In this document: positions 25,727-34,867 of the stretch, in pieces
Layout of the letters: every line of letters starts with the position of its first letter
How positions within the stretch are numbered: the stretch's first letter is position 1
Origin: JAZKIX01 sp040384645
GTDB lineage: Bacteria > Pseudomonadota > Gammaproteobacteria > Burkholderiales > Burkholderiaceae_D
Direction: 5' to 3'
NCBI GenBank assembly: GCA_040384645.1
Contig: JAZKIX010000010.1
Coordinates: 1-64,000 of the forward strand
DNA length: 64,000 bases
The notes under the pieces: model-generated
The model's database searches: none
The model's input: the letters and a program-made list of their open reading frames with translations, nothing else
Told to the model about the DNA's origin: nothing
Program-made: the position numbers and the translations under genes

Positions 25727-25753
25727 CCTCACACTCGATATTAAGGAGTTACT

Positions 25754-26113
25754 ATGCCTAGAGTAAAACGTGGGGTCACAGCACGGGCCCGCCATAAAAA
25801 AATCCTCGTACAAGCCAAAGGCTATCGTGGTCGTCGCAGTAAAGTCTACCGTATTGCCAAGCAAGCAGTTATGCGCGCTGGTCAATATGCTTACCGTGAT
25901 CGTCGTAACAAGAAGCGCGTGTTCCGCGCATTGTGGATCACCCGTATCAACGCGGCTTCGCGTGAACACGGCCTGACCTACAGCGTATTCATGAATGGCC
26001 TGAAACGCGCCTCTATCGAACTGGACCGTAAGGTCTTGGCTGATATGGCCGTGATGGACAAGCCAGCGTTTGCTGCAATTGTCAATCAGGTTAAAGCGAC
26101 TATCGCTGCGTAA
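25754..26113 (+). CDS. rplT: Ribosomal protein bL20
   Basis: A 119-residue basic protein starting MPRVKRGVTARARHKKIL, with the classic GYRGRRSKVYRIAKQAV segment and the C-terminal domain ending NQVKATIAA. It binds 23S rRNA early in 50S assembly and, in other bacteria, represses its own operon. AAGGAG precedes the ATG. The gene is followed by a UUCG hairpin and a T-tailed hairpin. Confidence 0.96.
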   Translation: MPRVKRGVTARARHKKILVQAKGYRGRRSKVYRIAKQAVMRAGQYAYRDRRNKKRVFRALWITRINAASREHGLTYSVFMNGLKRASIELDRKVLADMAVMDKPAFAAIVNQVKATIAA

Positions 26114-26126
26114 GTGATTCAGTAGC

Positions 26127-26204
26127 GCATCATCTTCGGGTGATGCTGCAAATTTAGCGGGGCAGAGGTAAATACCTGTGCCCCGTTTTATTTTGTTTTA
26201 TTTC
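26127..26204 (+). terminator. UUCG hairpin and T-tailed terminator between rplT and pheS
   Basis: First hairpin: GCATCATC, loop TTCG, GGTGATGC (26127-26146). Second: CGGGGCAGAGGT/ACCTGTGCCCCG (26158-26185) followed by TTTTATTTTGTTTTATTT. The second is a typical intrinsic terminator; it would end the ribosomal-protein transcript or attenuate read-through into pheST. Confidence 0.8.
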
Positions 26205-26257
26205 TTATTAATTAAGCTTCCTTTTTCGGCTTCCTTTTTCATGAGCGGAAGAACCGT

Positions 26258-27274
26258 ATGACCTCCCTAGAACAATTAGTAAGCCAGGCGCAAGCCGAAT
26301 TCGCCGCTGCGTCCGATGCTGCCGCGCTGGAAAATGCCAAAGCGCGATATCTGGGCAAGACTGGACAGATCACCGAGCAAATGAAGGGCCTGGGCAAGCT
26401 TGCGCCGGACGAACGCAAATTGCAGGGCGCGATCATTAACGCGGCCAAGGATCAAATCGAATCCGCGCTCAATGCGCGGCGCGATGCCTTGTCCGATGCG
26501 CAAATGCAGACGCGCCTGAATGCTGAAGCCATCGACGTTACCTTGCCCGGACGCGGTCGCGGTATCGGTGGGATTCATCCGGTCATGCGCACTTGGGAAC
26601 GGGTCGAACAAATTTTCGGCTCGATCGGTTTCGATGTGGCCGATGGCCCCGAAATCGAGACCGACTGGACCAATTTCACTGCCTTAAATAGCCCGGAAAA
26701 TCATCCTGCGCGGTCGATGCAAGATACTTTTTACATCGACGGTAAAGATACGCAGGGCAAGCCGCTCTTGCTGCGCACCCACACCAGCCCAATGCAAGTG
26801 CGTTATGCGCGCACCCATCAATTGCCGATCAAGGTCATCGCACCCGGTCGTACTTACCGCGTCGATAGCGATGCGACTCATTCGCCGATGTTTCATCAGG
26901 TCGAAGGTCTGTGGATTGCAGAAGACATCAGTTTTGCCGATTTGAAAGGCGTGTATCTTAATTTCGTCAAAGCGTTTTTTGAAACCGACGATTTGCAAGT
27001 GCGTTTCCGTCCTTCGTATTTCCCGTTTACCGAACCCTCGGCCGAGATTGATATCGCTTTTGGCAGCGGCCCCTTGAAAGGGCGTTGGTTAGAGGTCTCC
27101 GGTGCCGGCCAAGTGCATCCAACAGTGGTGCGCAATATGGGAATCGATCCAGAGAAATATATCGGTTTTGCTTTCGGTTCCGGTCTGGAACGCCTGACGA
27201 TGCTGCGTTATGGCATTAACGATCTGCGCCAGTTCTACGAAGGCGATTTGCGTTTCCTGAAACAATTCAATTAA
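26258..27274 (+). CDS. pheS: Phenylalanyl-tRNA synthetase alpha subunit
   Basis: The 338-residue catalytic subunit of the alpha2-beta2 enzyme that charges tRNA-Phe. The N-terminal coiled coil (about 1-85) binds tRNA; the class II core has HPVMRTWERVEQIF, the motif 2 segment RTYRVDSDATHSPMFHQVEGLW, and motif 3 GFAFGSGLERLTMLRYGI. Length and ends match the family. pheT starts 74 nt downstream. Confidence 0.95.
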   Translation: MTSLEQLVSQAQAEFAAASDAAALENAKARYLGKTGQITEQMKGLGKLAPDERKLQGAIINAAKDQIESALNARRDALSDAQMQTRLNAEAIDVTLPGRGRGIGGIHPVMRTWERVEQIFGSIGFDVADGPEIETDWTNFTALNSPENHPARSMQDTFYIDGKDTQGKPLLLRTHTSPMQVRYARTHQLPIKVIAPGRTYRVDSDATHSPMFHQVEGLWIAEDISFADLKGVYLNFVKAFFETDDLQVRFRPSYFPFTEPSAEIDIAFGSGPLKGRWLEVSGAGQVHPTVVRNMGIDPEKYIGFAFGSGLERLTMLRYGINDLRQFYEGDLRFLKQFN

Positions 27275-27348
27275 ATATTCAGCGGCCGACCGGCTCACAT
27301 CAAACGATTTGAGCCGACCGGATATCGCTGCGGCAAAAGGTTTTTATC

Positions 27349-29843
27349 ATGCAATTTTCTGAAAACTGGCTTCGTACCATGGTCAATCCGGATATTACTT
27401 CGGATGCGTTGGCACATTTGTTGACCATGTCGGGATTGGAAGTCGAAGAAGTCGAGCCAGTCGCGCCGCCATTTTCCAAGGTGGTGGTGGGGAAAGTATT
27501 GGAGTTGGTGCGTCATCCAAATGCCGACCGCTTGAATGTATGCCAAGTTGATGTCGGTACCGGCACGATTCTTAATATCGTGTGTGGTGCGCCCAATGTG
27601 CGGGCCGGCATGAAAGTGGTGTGTGCCATGGCAGGTGCCGTATTACCGCCAGGTGCAGATGGTAAGCCGTTTGAAATCAAGGTCGGCGAATTGCGCGGTG
27701 TGGAATCGCAAGGCATGTTGTGTTCAGCCCGCGAATTGAAGCTGTCCGACGAGCAGGGCGGCTTGATCGATTTGCCGGAAGACGCGCCAGTGGGACAGAA
27801 TTTCCGCGATTATTATTTGCTCGACGATTTGAAGTTCACCATTAAGTTGACGCCGAACAAGGCTGATTGCCTGTCGGTATTGGGTGTAGCACGGGAGGTA
27901 GCAGCGCTGACCGGTTCACCCTTGAAAATGCCGGTATACAAAGCGGTGGCAGTCAGTATTCCCGACATCTTGCCGGTCAAGGTGTCGGCGCCAGATCTGT
28001 GTGGACGTTTTTCTGGGCGCATCATTCGCAATGTCAATGCCAAAGCGCAAACGCCGGATTGGATGAAGCAGCGTTTGGAACGCAGCGGGCAGCGCCCGAT
28101 TTCTGCATTGGTCGATATTTCCAATTACGTCATGCTGGAATTGGGACGGCCGAGCCATGTCTTTGACCTTGCCAAAATTCATGGCGGGATGGATGTACGC
28201 TGGGGCAAAAAAGGCGAGTCAATCAAGCTGCTTAATGGCAATACGGTGGAAGTGGACGAGTGGATCGGCGTGATTGCCGATGACCGTGAGCTTGAATCGC
28301 TGGCCGGCATCATGGGCGGCGACGCTACTGCGGTGTCGCTGGACACTACGGACATCTATTTGGAAGCGGCGTTCTGGTGGCCGCAATCGATCCAAGGCCG
28401 CGCCCGTCGTTTTAATTTTTCGACCGATGCCGCGCATCGTTTTGAACGCGGTGTCGATTACGCCACCACGGTGGAACATATCGAGCGCATCACCGCCTTG
28501 ATCGTGGAAATCTGCGGCGGCACAGAGGCGCTTGGCGTCGGCCCGATCGACGACCATATCGTCAATTTGCCGCAACGCGCGCCAGTAACCTTGCGCACCG
28601 CGCGCGCCGCCAAAGTCATTGGCGTGCCGGTTTCGGATGCGCAAATTGCTGATATTTTCACCCGCCTTGGCCTGGCGTTTACCCAAGAACCCGGCTTGTT
28701 TACCGTCACTTCGCCGCCCTATCGTTTCGATATTGAAATCGAAGAAGATNNNNNNNNNNTAGTCACGAATATTTTTCACTTTCTGAGCAAATCGATATCG
28801 CAATTGAAGAAGATTTGATCGAAGAAGTGGTACGGGTTTATGGCTTTGAAAACATTCCCGCCCTGCCGCCAGTGGCGCCGAATGAGATGCATATTCCGCT
28901 GGAAAATACGCGCTCTTTGTTTGCGATTCGTCATCGTTTAGCCGATCTTGATTTCCAGGAAGTGGTTAATTTCAGCTTCGTGGAAGAAGCGTGGGAAAGC
29001 GATTTTTCGGCCAATACCAATCCGATCAAATTGCTCAATCCGATTGCCAGCCAGATGAACGTGATGCGTTCAAGCTTGATCGGCAGTTTATTGGCCAACG
29101 TCAAATACAATTTGAATCGCAAGGTAGCGCGGATTCGTGTGTTCGAAGTTGGCGCAGTGTTTTTACGCGATGCCAATGCGGTCGATGGCGCCTTGTCGGT
29201 GGCCGGTTTTAATCAACCCAAACACGTAGCCGCTATCGCTTATGGTGGCATCACCGAAGAACAATGGGGACTCGCTGCACGTAACGTCGACTATTTCGAC
29301 GTCAAGGCCGATCTGGAAGCCTTGTTCGCGCCGAAATCTTTGCGTTTCGTCAAGGCTGAACATCCTGCACTGCATCCGGGACGGTCCGCCACTGTCGAAC
29401 TTGATGGGCAAGCGATAGGCTTTATCGGCGAATTGCATCCACGCTGGCAGCAGAAATACGAGCTGCCGCTGGCACCGGTTTTGTTTGAAGTCGATGCTGC
29501 TGCCTTGCAGTTGCGCGATGTGGTGCAGAGTAAGGAATTGTCCAAGTTTCCAGCTGTGGTGCGTGACTTGGCCTTGTTGGTAAATCAAGCGATATTGGTA
29601 CAAGAATTGATGGATGTTTTTGAGGCGGAACGGCAAAGCAATCCGGTTTGCCAAATCGTGCAAGCCATTGTTTTGTTTGATGAATATCGTGGTAAAGGAC
29701 TCAATCCCGATGAAAAAAGTCTTGCATTCCGCTGTACCTTGCAAGATACTCAAAGCACCCTTCAAGATGATGCAGTCGATGCCGCAATCAATGCATTTTT
29801 AGATGCTGCCAGCAAGAAGCTCAATGCAAAATTACGTGCTTAG
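27349..29843 (+). CDS. pheT: Phenylalanyl-tRNA synthetase beta subunit, interrupted by an assembly gap
   Basis: The beta subunit carries the tRNA-binding domain (EMAP-like, 39-150), B3/B4 editing domains, B5, the pseudo-catalytic core and the C-terminal anticodon-binding FDX domain (SKFPAVVRDLALLV to the end). Ten N at 28750-28759 break the frame after FDIEIEED. Past the gap the frame resumes as IDIAIEEDLIEEVVRVYG, repeating the same segment in a slightly different form (21 of about 24 nt alike) after about 30 nt of foreign-looking sequence. The gene is probably intact (about 810 residues); the join is an assembly problem. Confidence 0.9.
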
Positions 29844-30085
29844 ATGTGGTCCGTGGTACTGAAGAAATCGGTTTTTACTGTGTTTAAATGGCGCAAATAT
29901 TTGCGACTGGCAGTTTAAGCTGGGTAGGGCGATTCGATTTTTTCGGTATTGCAGATTTTTGAAGCGGATCGTCGGCATCGCCAGATTGGTAGTCGGTAGT
30001 GAATCTGACGAACGCAGCGCAAGTGCAATACGCTTCAAACAAAACCCAATAAAAAATCAAATATGGCAGTGCAGGACCACACTCG

Positions 30086-30499
30086 ATGAATGACACCACT
30101 TCTCTTGAAATGCAATCCGTATTAGCGGCCGATCTGGATCGGGCGATGCTTGAAGCAAGTGCGCGTTTGCAGGCAGAGAAAGAATTGCCAACCTTGACCA
30201 AGGCTGAATTGGCCGAGTTATTGTTTGAGCAAGTTGGTTTGAACAAGCGTGAAGCGAAAGAAATGGTCGAGACTTTCTTCGATGAAATCCGTAATGCGCT
30301 GGAACGCGGCGAGGCGGTTAAATTGTCCGGCTTTGGCAATTTTCAATTGCGCGACAAACCGCAGCGTCCGGGACGCAATCCTAAAACCGGCGAAGAAATT
30401 CCCATCACGGCGCGCCGTGTCGTTACTTTTCATGCAAGTCAAAAACTCAAGGGAATGGTCGATGAGATCAGCAATAAACCCCTTGCTCGTGCCGTCTGA
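30086..30499 (+). CDS. ihfA: Integration host factor alpha subunit
   Basis: A 137-residue member of the HU/IHF family that bends DNA as a heterodimer with IhfB. The core from LTKAELAELLFEQVGL (about 37) through RRVVTFHASQKLKGMV is typical, with the beta-arm RPGRNPKTGEEIPI that intercalates DNA. Compared with the 99-residue E. coli protein it has an N-terminal extension of about 35 residues (MNDTTSLEMQSV through KELPT). AGGA before the ATG supports the long start. It follows pheT, as in most proteobacteria. Confidence 0.92.
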   Translation: MNDTTSLEMQSVLAADLDRAMLEASARLQAEKELPTLTKAELAELLFEQVGLNKREAKEMVETFFDEIRNALERGEAVKLSGFGNFQLRDKPQRPGRNPKTGEEIPITARRVVTFHASQKLKGMVDEISNKPLARAV

Positions 30500-30519
30500 A
30501 TCGCCAAATAAACGATTGT

Positions 30520-30918
30520 ATGATTGATAAAGTGAGCAAGCCCGAGGCAATCGTATTGCCCATATTGCCGTCGATCCCAGCCAAACGCTATTTCACCATT
30601 GGGGAAGTAAGCGAGTTGTGCGGCGTCAAGCCGCATGTATTGCGTTATTGGGAACAGGAATTTACCCAGCTCAAGCCAGTCAAACGTCGCGGCAACCGGC
30701 GTTATTACCAACATCACGAAGTGCTCCTGATCCGGCGCATCCGCGAGTTGTTGTATCAACAGGGATTCACCATCAGTGGTGCCCGCAACAAGCTCGACAG
30801 CCGGGGCATCGCGTTGGTGGACGACAGCGCCGATCTCGATATGGGGGCGCCACCTGCCGAAATTGATATCCAAATGATTCGGGCCGAACTGACGGCGATC
30901 TTGAATCTATTGCATTGA
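30520..30918 (+). CDS. MerR-family transcription regulator
   Basis: A 132-residue regulator with an N-terminal MerR winged helix (about 23-90: RYFTIGEVSELCGVKPHVLRYWEQEF, GNRRYYQHHEVLLIRRIRELLYQQGF). The C-terminal part is short and has no metal-binding cysteines, so it is not a metal sensor. A MerR gene directly after ihfA is a conserved pairing in beta- and gammaproteobacteria, with unknown function. The 20-nt spacing implies one transcript with ihfA. Confidence 0.85.
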   Translation: MIDKVSKPEAIVLPILPSIPAKRYFTIGEVSELCGVKPHVLRYWEQEFTQLKPVKRRGNRRYYQHHEVLLIRRIRELLYQQGFTISGARNKLDSRGIALVDDSADLDMGAPPAEIDIQMIRAELTAILNLLH

Positions 30919-30949
30919 GGACGTATTGAAACAGTCTTTTTCGCGCGTT

Positions 30950-31022
30950 TAATACTGGGGTATGTATTTTAAAAAGCCCTTTGAAAACGTGCGGGAGAGT
31001 AGTATTTTTGCCATATACCCCC
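30950..31022 (-). repeat. Dispersed 75-bp intergenic repeat, copy 7
   Basis: On the minus strand it begins GGGGGTATATGGCAAAAATA, has CTCCCGCACGT and ends in TTAAAATACATACCCCAGTATT. It lies between merR and prfC. Confidence 0.8.
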
Positions 31023-31180
31023 GTTAAATTGTATTTCTTAGGCAGAGATGGGCGGCCAATCTGTTGTGAAATCCTTGTGCTTACACTGTTTTTCATATGT
31101 CGTGGCAATCGGAAGTGTGTCCCGGCAGTGCGCCAATCAATAGCAAGCAGTAGCAATAGCGCGCAATAAGCGTTAGACTC

Positions 31181-31201
31181 TAGCCCTTTTTGCTAGGGCT
31201 A
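31181..31201 (+). promoter_or_regulatory. Hairpin covering the prfC ribosome binding site
   Basis: TAGCCCT (31181-31187) can pair with AGGGCTA (31195-31201). The right arm contains AGGG, the only Shine-Dalgarno-like sequence, 5 nt before the prfC ATG at 31204. Folding would hide it, suggesting structure-controlled translation or that a downstream start is used. Confidence 0.4.
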
Positions 31202-31203
31202 AT

Positions 31204-32871
31204 ATGGCCACCGATTTTGACGAAATGCCGGCCCACGCGGCCGATGCCATTCCCGCAACTCCCCGTAATGTTCCCGCCGCCTTGATCGCCCGCGAAGTCG
31301 CACGTCGCCGCACGTTTGGCATTATTTCCCACCCGGATGCAGGCAAGACCACGCTGACGGAAAAGCTGCTGCTATTTTCCGGCGCGATTCAATTGGCCGG
31401 TACCGTCAAGGCGCGCAAAAGCGGGCGCCATGCCACGTCCGACTGGATGGAAATCGAAAAGCAGCGCGGCATCTCCGTTGCCAGTTCGGTCATGCAATTC
31501 GAGTATCGCGATCACATGATCAACTTGCTCGATACGCCGGGTCACCAGGACTTTTCTGAAGATACTTATCGGGTGTTGACTGTGGTCGATTCGGCCCTGA
31601 TGGTGATCGATGCCGCCAAGGGTGTGGAAGCGCAAACCATCAAGCTGCTCAATGTCTGCCGCATGCGCAATACGCCGATCATCACCTTCATGAATAAGAT
31701 GGATCGTGAAACCCGCGACCCGCTGGAATTGTTGGACGAGTTGGAATCGGTGCTGAACATCAATTGCGCACCGGTCACCTGGCCGATTGGCATGGGTAAA
31801 ACTTTCCGCGGCGTGTATCACTTGATGAACGACGAAATCATGTTGTTTGCCGCCGGTAGCGAAAAAGCCGACCAGACTTTCGAGATCGTCAAAGGCATCG
31901 ACAATCCGCGTTTGGCGGAAATGTTTCCGCTAGAAATTGAACAACTGAAAATGGAAGTGGAACTGGTGCATGGCGCCTCCCATCCATTCAATCTGGAAGC
32001 GTTCTTGGCCGGTACCCAAACCCCCGTATTTTTTGGTTCCGCCATCAATAATTTTGGCGTACGCGAAATCCTCAACGCCTTGCTCGACTGGGCGCAACCG
32101 CCACGCGAACACGATGCCACAGTGCGCACGGTGGCGCCGGTGGAGATGCCGTTTTCCGGTTTCGTGTTCAAGATCCAAGCCAATATGGATCCGGCGCATC
32201 GCGACCGCATCGCCTTCTTGCGTGTCTGTTCCGGCCGTTTCGAGCGTGGCATGAAGATCAAGCATTTGCGCCTGAACCGCGAGATCAAGGTATCGAACGT
32301 CGTCACCTTCATGGCGGCCAGCCGCGAGCAAGTGGAAGAAGCGTATGCCGGCGATATCATTGGCTTGCCGAACCACGGCAATATGCAGATCGGCGACAGT
32401 TTTTCTGAGGGTGAGTTGCTGCAATTTACCGGTATCCCATATTTCGCCCCAGACTTTTTCCGCTCGGTACGGATTCGCAATCCGCTCAAGGTCAAGCAAT
32501 TGCACAAGGGTTTGCAGCAGTTGGGCGAAGAGGGCGCGGTACAAGTGTTTAAGCCCGTGCAAGGCGGTGAACTGGTACTGGGCGCGGTCGGTGTCTTGCA
32601 GTTTGAAGTGGTTGCCAGCCGCCTGATGAATGAATATGGCGTCGATGCGGTATTTGAAGGCACCAGTATCAGCAGCGCGCGCTGGGTCAGCGGCGACGAT
32701 AAACGCATCCTGGCCGATTTTGAAAAAGCGCTAGGCCATAATGTGGCCTACGACGCAGCCGGCAATATGGCGTATCTCGCTACCTCAGGCGTCAATTTAA
32801 AGCTGACGCAAGAGCGCTGGCCAAAGCTGACCTTCCATGCCACCCGCGAGCATGCAGTCAAGTTGGCTTAG
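31204..32871 (+). CDS. prfC: Peptide chain release factor 3
   Basis: This 555-residue translational GTPase removes RF1/RF2 from the ribosome after peptide release. The G motifs are FGIISHPDAGKTTLTEK (G1), RGISVASSVMQF (G2), LLDTPGHQDFSEDTYR (G3), ITFMNKMDRETRDP (G4) and the G5 region. Domains II and III follow, with the RF3-type SARWVSGDD segment. Compared with E. coli RF3 (529 residues) it has about 25 extra N-terminal residues of low complexity (MATDFDEMPAHAADA); a downstream start is possible. A hairpin lies over the apparent ribosome binding site. Confidence 0.94.
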   Translation: MATDFDEMPAHAADAIPATPRNVPAALIAREVARRRTFGIISHPDAGKTTLTEKLLLFSGAIQLAGTVKARKSGRHATSDWMEIEKQRGISVASSVMQFEYRDHMINLLDTPGHQDFSEDTYRVLTVVDSALMVIDAAKGVEAQTIKLLNVCRMRNTPIITFMNKMDRETRDPLELLDELESVLNINCAPVTWPIGMGKTFRGVYHLMNDEIMLFAAGSEKADQTFEIVKGIDNPRLAEMFPLEIEQLKMEVELVHGASHPFNLEAFLAGTQTPVFFGSAINNFGVREILNALLDWAQPPREHDATVRTVAPVEMPFSGFVFKIQANMDPAHRDRIAFLRVCSGRFERGMKIKHLRLNREIKVSNVVTFMAASREQVEEAYAGDIIGLPNHGNMQIGDSFSEGELLQFTGIPYFAPDFFRSVRIRNPLKVKQLHKGLQQLGEEGAVQVFKPVQGGELVLGAVGVLQFEVVASRLMNEYGVDAVFEGTSISSARWVSGDDKRILADFEKALGHNVAYDAAGNMAYLATSGVNLKLTQERWPKLTFHATREHAVKLA

Positions 32872-32930
32872 GTGTTAAAACTAGCGTTGTCCTAGTCAAG
32901 TAATCCGTAAAAAATCGATGGAGCAGCAGC

Positions 32931-33155
32931 ATGACCTATGAAGAATATCTGGACGAAGTAACCACCTTGATCGCGGAAAAATACGATCTGCCGGATGCTG
33001 ATGCGATTAAATATGTCATGCGTGCGCAAGCTGTCGATTTTTTTACCCTGCACGATGACGATCCTGCCATGCGCACGCAAGAACGTGCCGAGCAAGATGC
33101 AAAAACGATCTACGAGCAGCGCAACAAATCACGCCCAGACGCGTTTCGCAAATAA
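32931..33155 (+). CDS. Small acidic protein of unknown function
   Basis: A 74-residue cytoplasmic protein, MTYEEYLDEVTTLIAEKYDL to RPDAFRK, predicted mostly helical and acidic. I recognise no family. It lies 60 nt after prfC and 16 nt before another small gene, so the two are likely co-transcribed. GGAGCAGCAGC precedes the ATG. Confidence 0.6.
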   Translation: MTYEEYLDEVTTLIAEKYDLPDADAIKYVMRAQAVDFFTLHDDDPAMRTQERAEQDAKTIYEQRNKSRPDAFRK

Positions 33156-33170
33156 GTTGGCGAGGTACAT

Positions 33171-33419
33171 ATGACAGAGATCGATCGACGCTATCTGGTG
33201 CAACAGAATAAAGTCGCTGCAGGCGAAAAAGACGTGCCCGTCTTTGCCAAGGCGATGCGCAGCAAGACCGGCGTTTTTGAAGGTGTGTCCTTCATCCGCA
33301 ATAAAGACAAAGCGTCGGTGATGACGGTTGAAGAAGCGCAGGAAGTGATCGATTGGGTTGCCGCGAAAAAAGCGCAAGCCAGCCTCTACCTCACCAAGAT
33401 TATTTGCAAAGGGCAGTAG
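33171..33419 (+). CDS. Small protein of unknown function
   Basis: An 82-residue protein starting MTEIDRRYLVQQNKVAAGEK, rich in Lys and Ala, with a C-terminal helix (VEEAQEVIDWVAAKKAQ). No family is recognised and there is no signal peptide. It follows the 74-residue gene closely, with GCGAGG upstream of the ATG. The two may be a small operon. Confidence 0.55.
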   Translation: MTEIDRRYLVQQNKVAAGEKDVPVFAKAMRSKTGVFEGVSFIRNKDKASVMTVEEAQEVIDWVAAKKAQASLYLTKIICKGQ

Positions 33420-33459
33420 AAGGCTAGTAAAGGGGCAGTAAGCCGAGCGCTAGTCTCGC

Positions 33460-34272
33460 TTAAAAAACCTGTTTGTACTCCGCAAAACCCGCCTGATCCA
33501 GCCTGCGGGCCAATACCGCTAAATGGCAAGTCGGCACGGCTGGATACAGATGATGTTCTAGGTGATAAAACATACCGAAGCTCAATCGGTTCAGCCACGG
33601 TCTGCGACTGGTTCTGGCAAGCAAGCCGTCGCCCTCGCACGCTTGATGCACCGCCCAAATCCCAACCAACGGCGCGATGGCATTGGCAAAAATCATCATG
33701 ATGGAAAATCCCGCCAAACCATGCATGGTTGATCCCGACCAGATCACGATTTGCCCCACAGCGCTGAAAAATAATTCGGCGCATATCCATCGTTTTTGCT
33801 TGGCGGAGCCGTACTTCAAGGCTGCGTGATGGATATAGAAGGGATACAAAGGTCCCTTCAACAGCGCTTCCCAAAATCCCATCGTGGCAACATGACCTTC
33901 GATATCGCCTGCTTCCATGCAATGTTTGTGATGATAGGTATGGGTGTACTGAATCGCGTGCATGGATCCGATCATCATCACGCTCAGCAAAAACATCACG
34001 CAGTCGGTTGCAAGGGTTGAAATCCCCAGCGCCGAATGAAAAGAGTTGTGGGCGATGCGCAAACCCAGCATGAAGACAAAGGCCGCCGCCACGGCCATCA
34101 GCCCAATCAGGCCCTCGCTACCGGCCCACAATGCCAGCGCTAGCCAAGGCAGCGGCAACGTCAACTCGCGGATAATTTCCCAAGGCCGATAGGCGATCAG
34201 ATCGCGCCAGCTGACATCGCGCCAGCTGACATCGCGCCAATGGGTGACCGGCGGAGCAAAGACGTCAGTCAT
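33460..34272 (-). CDS. Membrane fatty-acid desaturase
   Basis: From the ATG at 34272 this is a 270-residue integral membrane di-iron desaturase, which introduces double bonds into lipid acyl chains or related substrates. The three histidine boxes are HNSFH (75-79), HTYHH and HLEHH, with four membrane segments between them. I prefer 34272 to the longer frame from 34326 because it overlaps the upstream DUF393 gene by only 8 nt, implying coupled translation. The N-terminus contains a short tandem repeat, WRDVSWRDVSWRD. Oxygenase or sterol-type substrates cannot be excluded. Confidence 0.85.
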   Translation of the reverse strand: MTDVFAPPVTHWRDVSWRDVSWRDLIAYRPWEIIRELTLPLPWLALALWAGSEGLIGLMAVAAAFVFMLGLRIAHNSFHSALGISTLATDCVMFLLSVMMIGSMHAIQYTHTYHHKHCMEAGDIEGHVATMGFWEALLKGPLYPFYIHHAALKYGSAKQKRWICAELFFSAVGQIVIWSGSTMHGLAGFSIMMIFANAIAPLVGIWAVHQACEGDGLLARTSRRPWLNRLSFGMFYHLEHHLYPAVPTCHLAVLARRLDQAGFAEYKQVF

Positions 34273-34648
34273 GGGCAGCCCCATTCTGTTGGCGTGCCAG
34301 GCCTGGACGATAACGCGTGAACACAATATAGAATTTTTCCAAAACGCGGGTCAATCTCGGCATGGCTTTTAACACCGCAGCCAGATAGCGGAAATAGCGC
34401 AGTTGCGACCACATGCATAGATGCGCTTCAATCCCGATATGGAGCTGGCCGAACTGGTCTTTGACGTGCAGCAATTCCATCGCGGACTGATAGCTGAAGC
34501 CTTCGGTTTTCAGCACTTCCTGGTTGTGCCGCAGGTCGCTCCAATCCAACCTTACGCCGGTATTGAGCTTTTTATACAGCCGGACTTCGCGGCTGCAAAT
34601 AGGGCATAAGCCGTCGTAGAAGACGGTCACTGCTGGCTGGTTTGACAT
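34265..34648 (-). CDS. DUF393 (DCC family) thiol protein
   Basis: A 127-residue protein with the DCC-family N-terminus VTVFYDGLCPICSREV, whose CPIC pair sits where a thioredoxin-like active site would be. DUF393 proteins are proposed thiol-disulfide oxidoreductases, but the function is not established. The C-terminal part is helical and basic. Its stop overlaps the desaturase start by 8 nt, so the two are probably translated together and may act on the same membrane process. Confidence 0.8.
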   Translation of the reverse strand: MSNQPAVTVFYDGLCPICSREVRLYKKLNTGVRLDWSDLRHNQEVLKTEGFSYQSAMELLHVKDQFGQLHIGIEAHLCMWSQLRYFRYLAAVLKAMPRLTRVLEKFYIVFTRYRPGLARQQNGAAHD

Positions 34649-34867
34649 GGAACCCTCGCTTTTGATAATGCGTCAAGGTTACCAGGGCAAGAACCTGCCA
34701 TCTTCCGGCTTGATAGAAGTGGAATACAAAATCCTTAAATTTATGTGATCCTTTCAAAAACAAGGACTTAGCGAATTCCAGAATGATAAAAACAGGCATT
34801 GATAAGTAGTCGGAGAGACAATTCCGGGCAAAGGCAGGCGGTTTTCCAAAAATGGCTATCCGGTTTA

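Noticed and set aside
31818..32708. 296-codon minus-strand frame inside prfC
   Set aside because: Shadow frame of a highly conserved gene, rich in Ser, Thr and Pro without domains.
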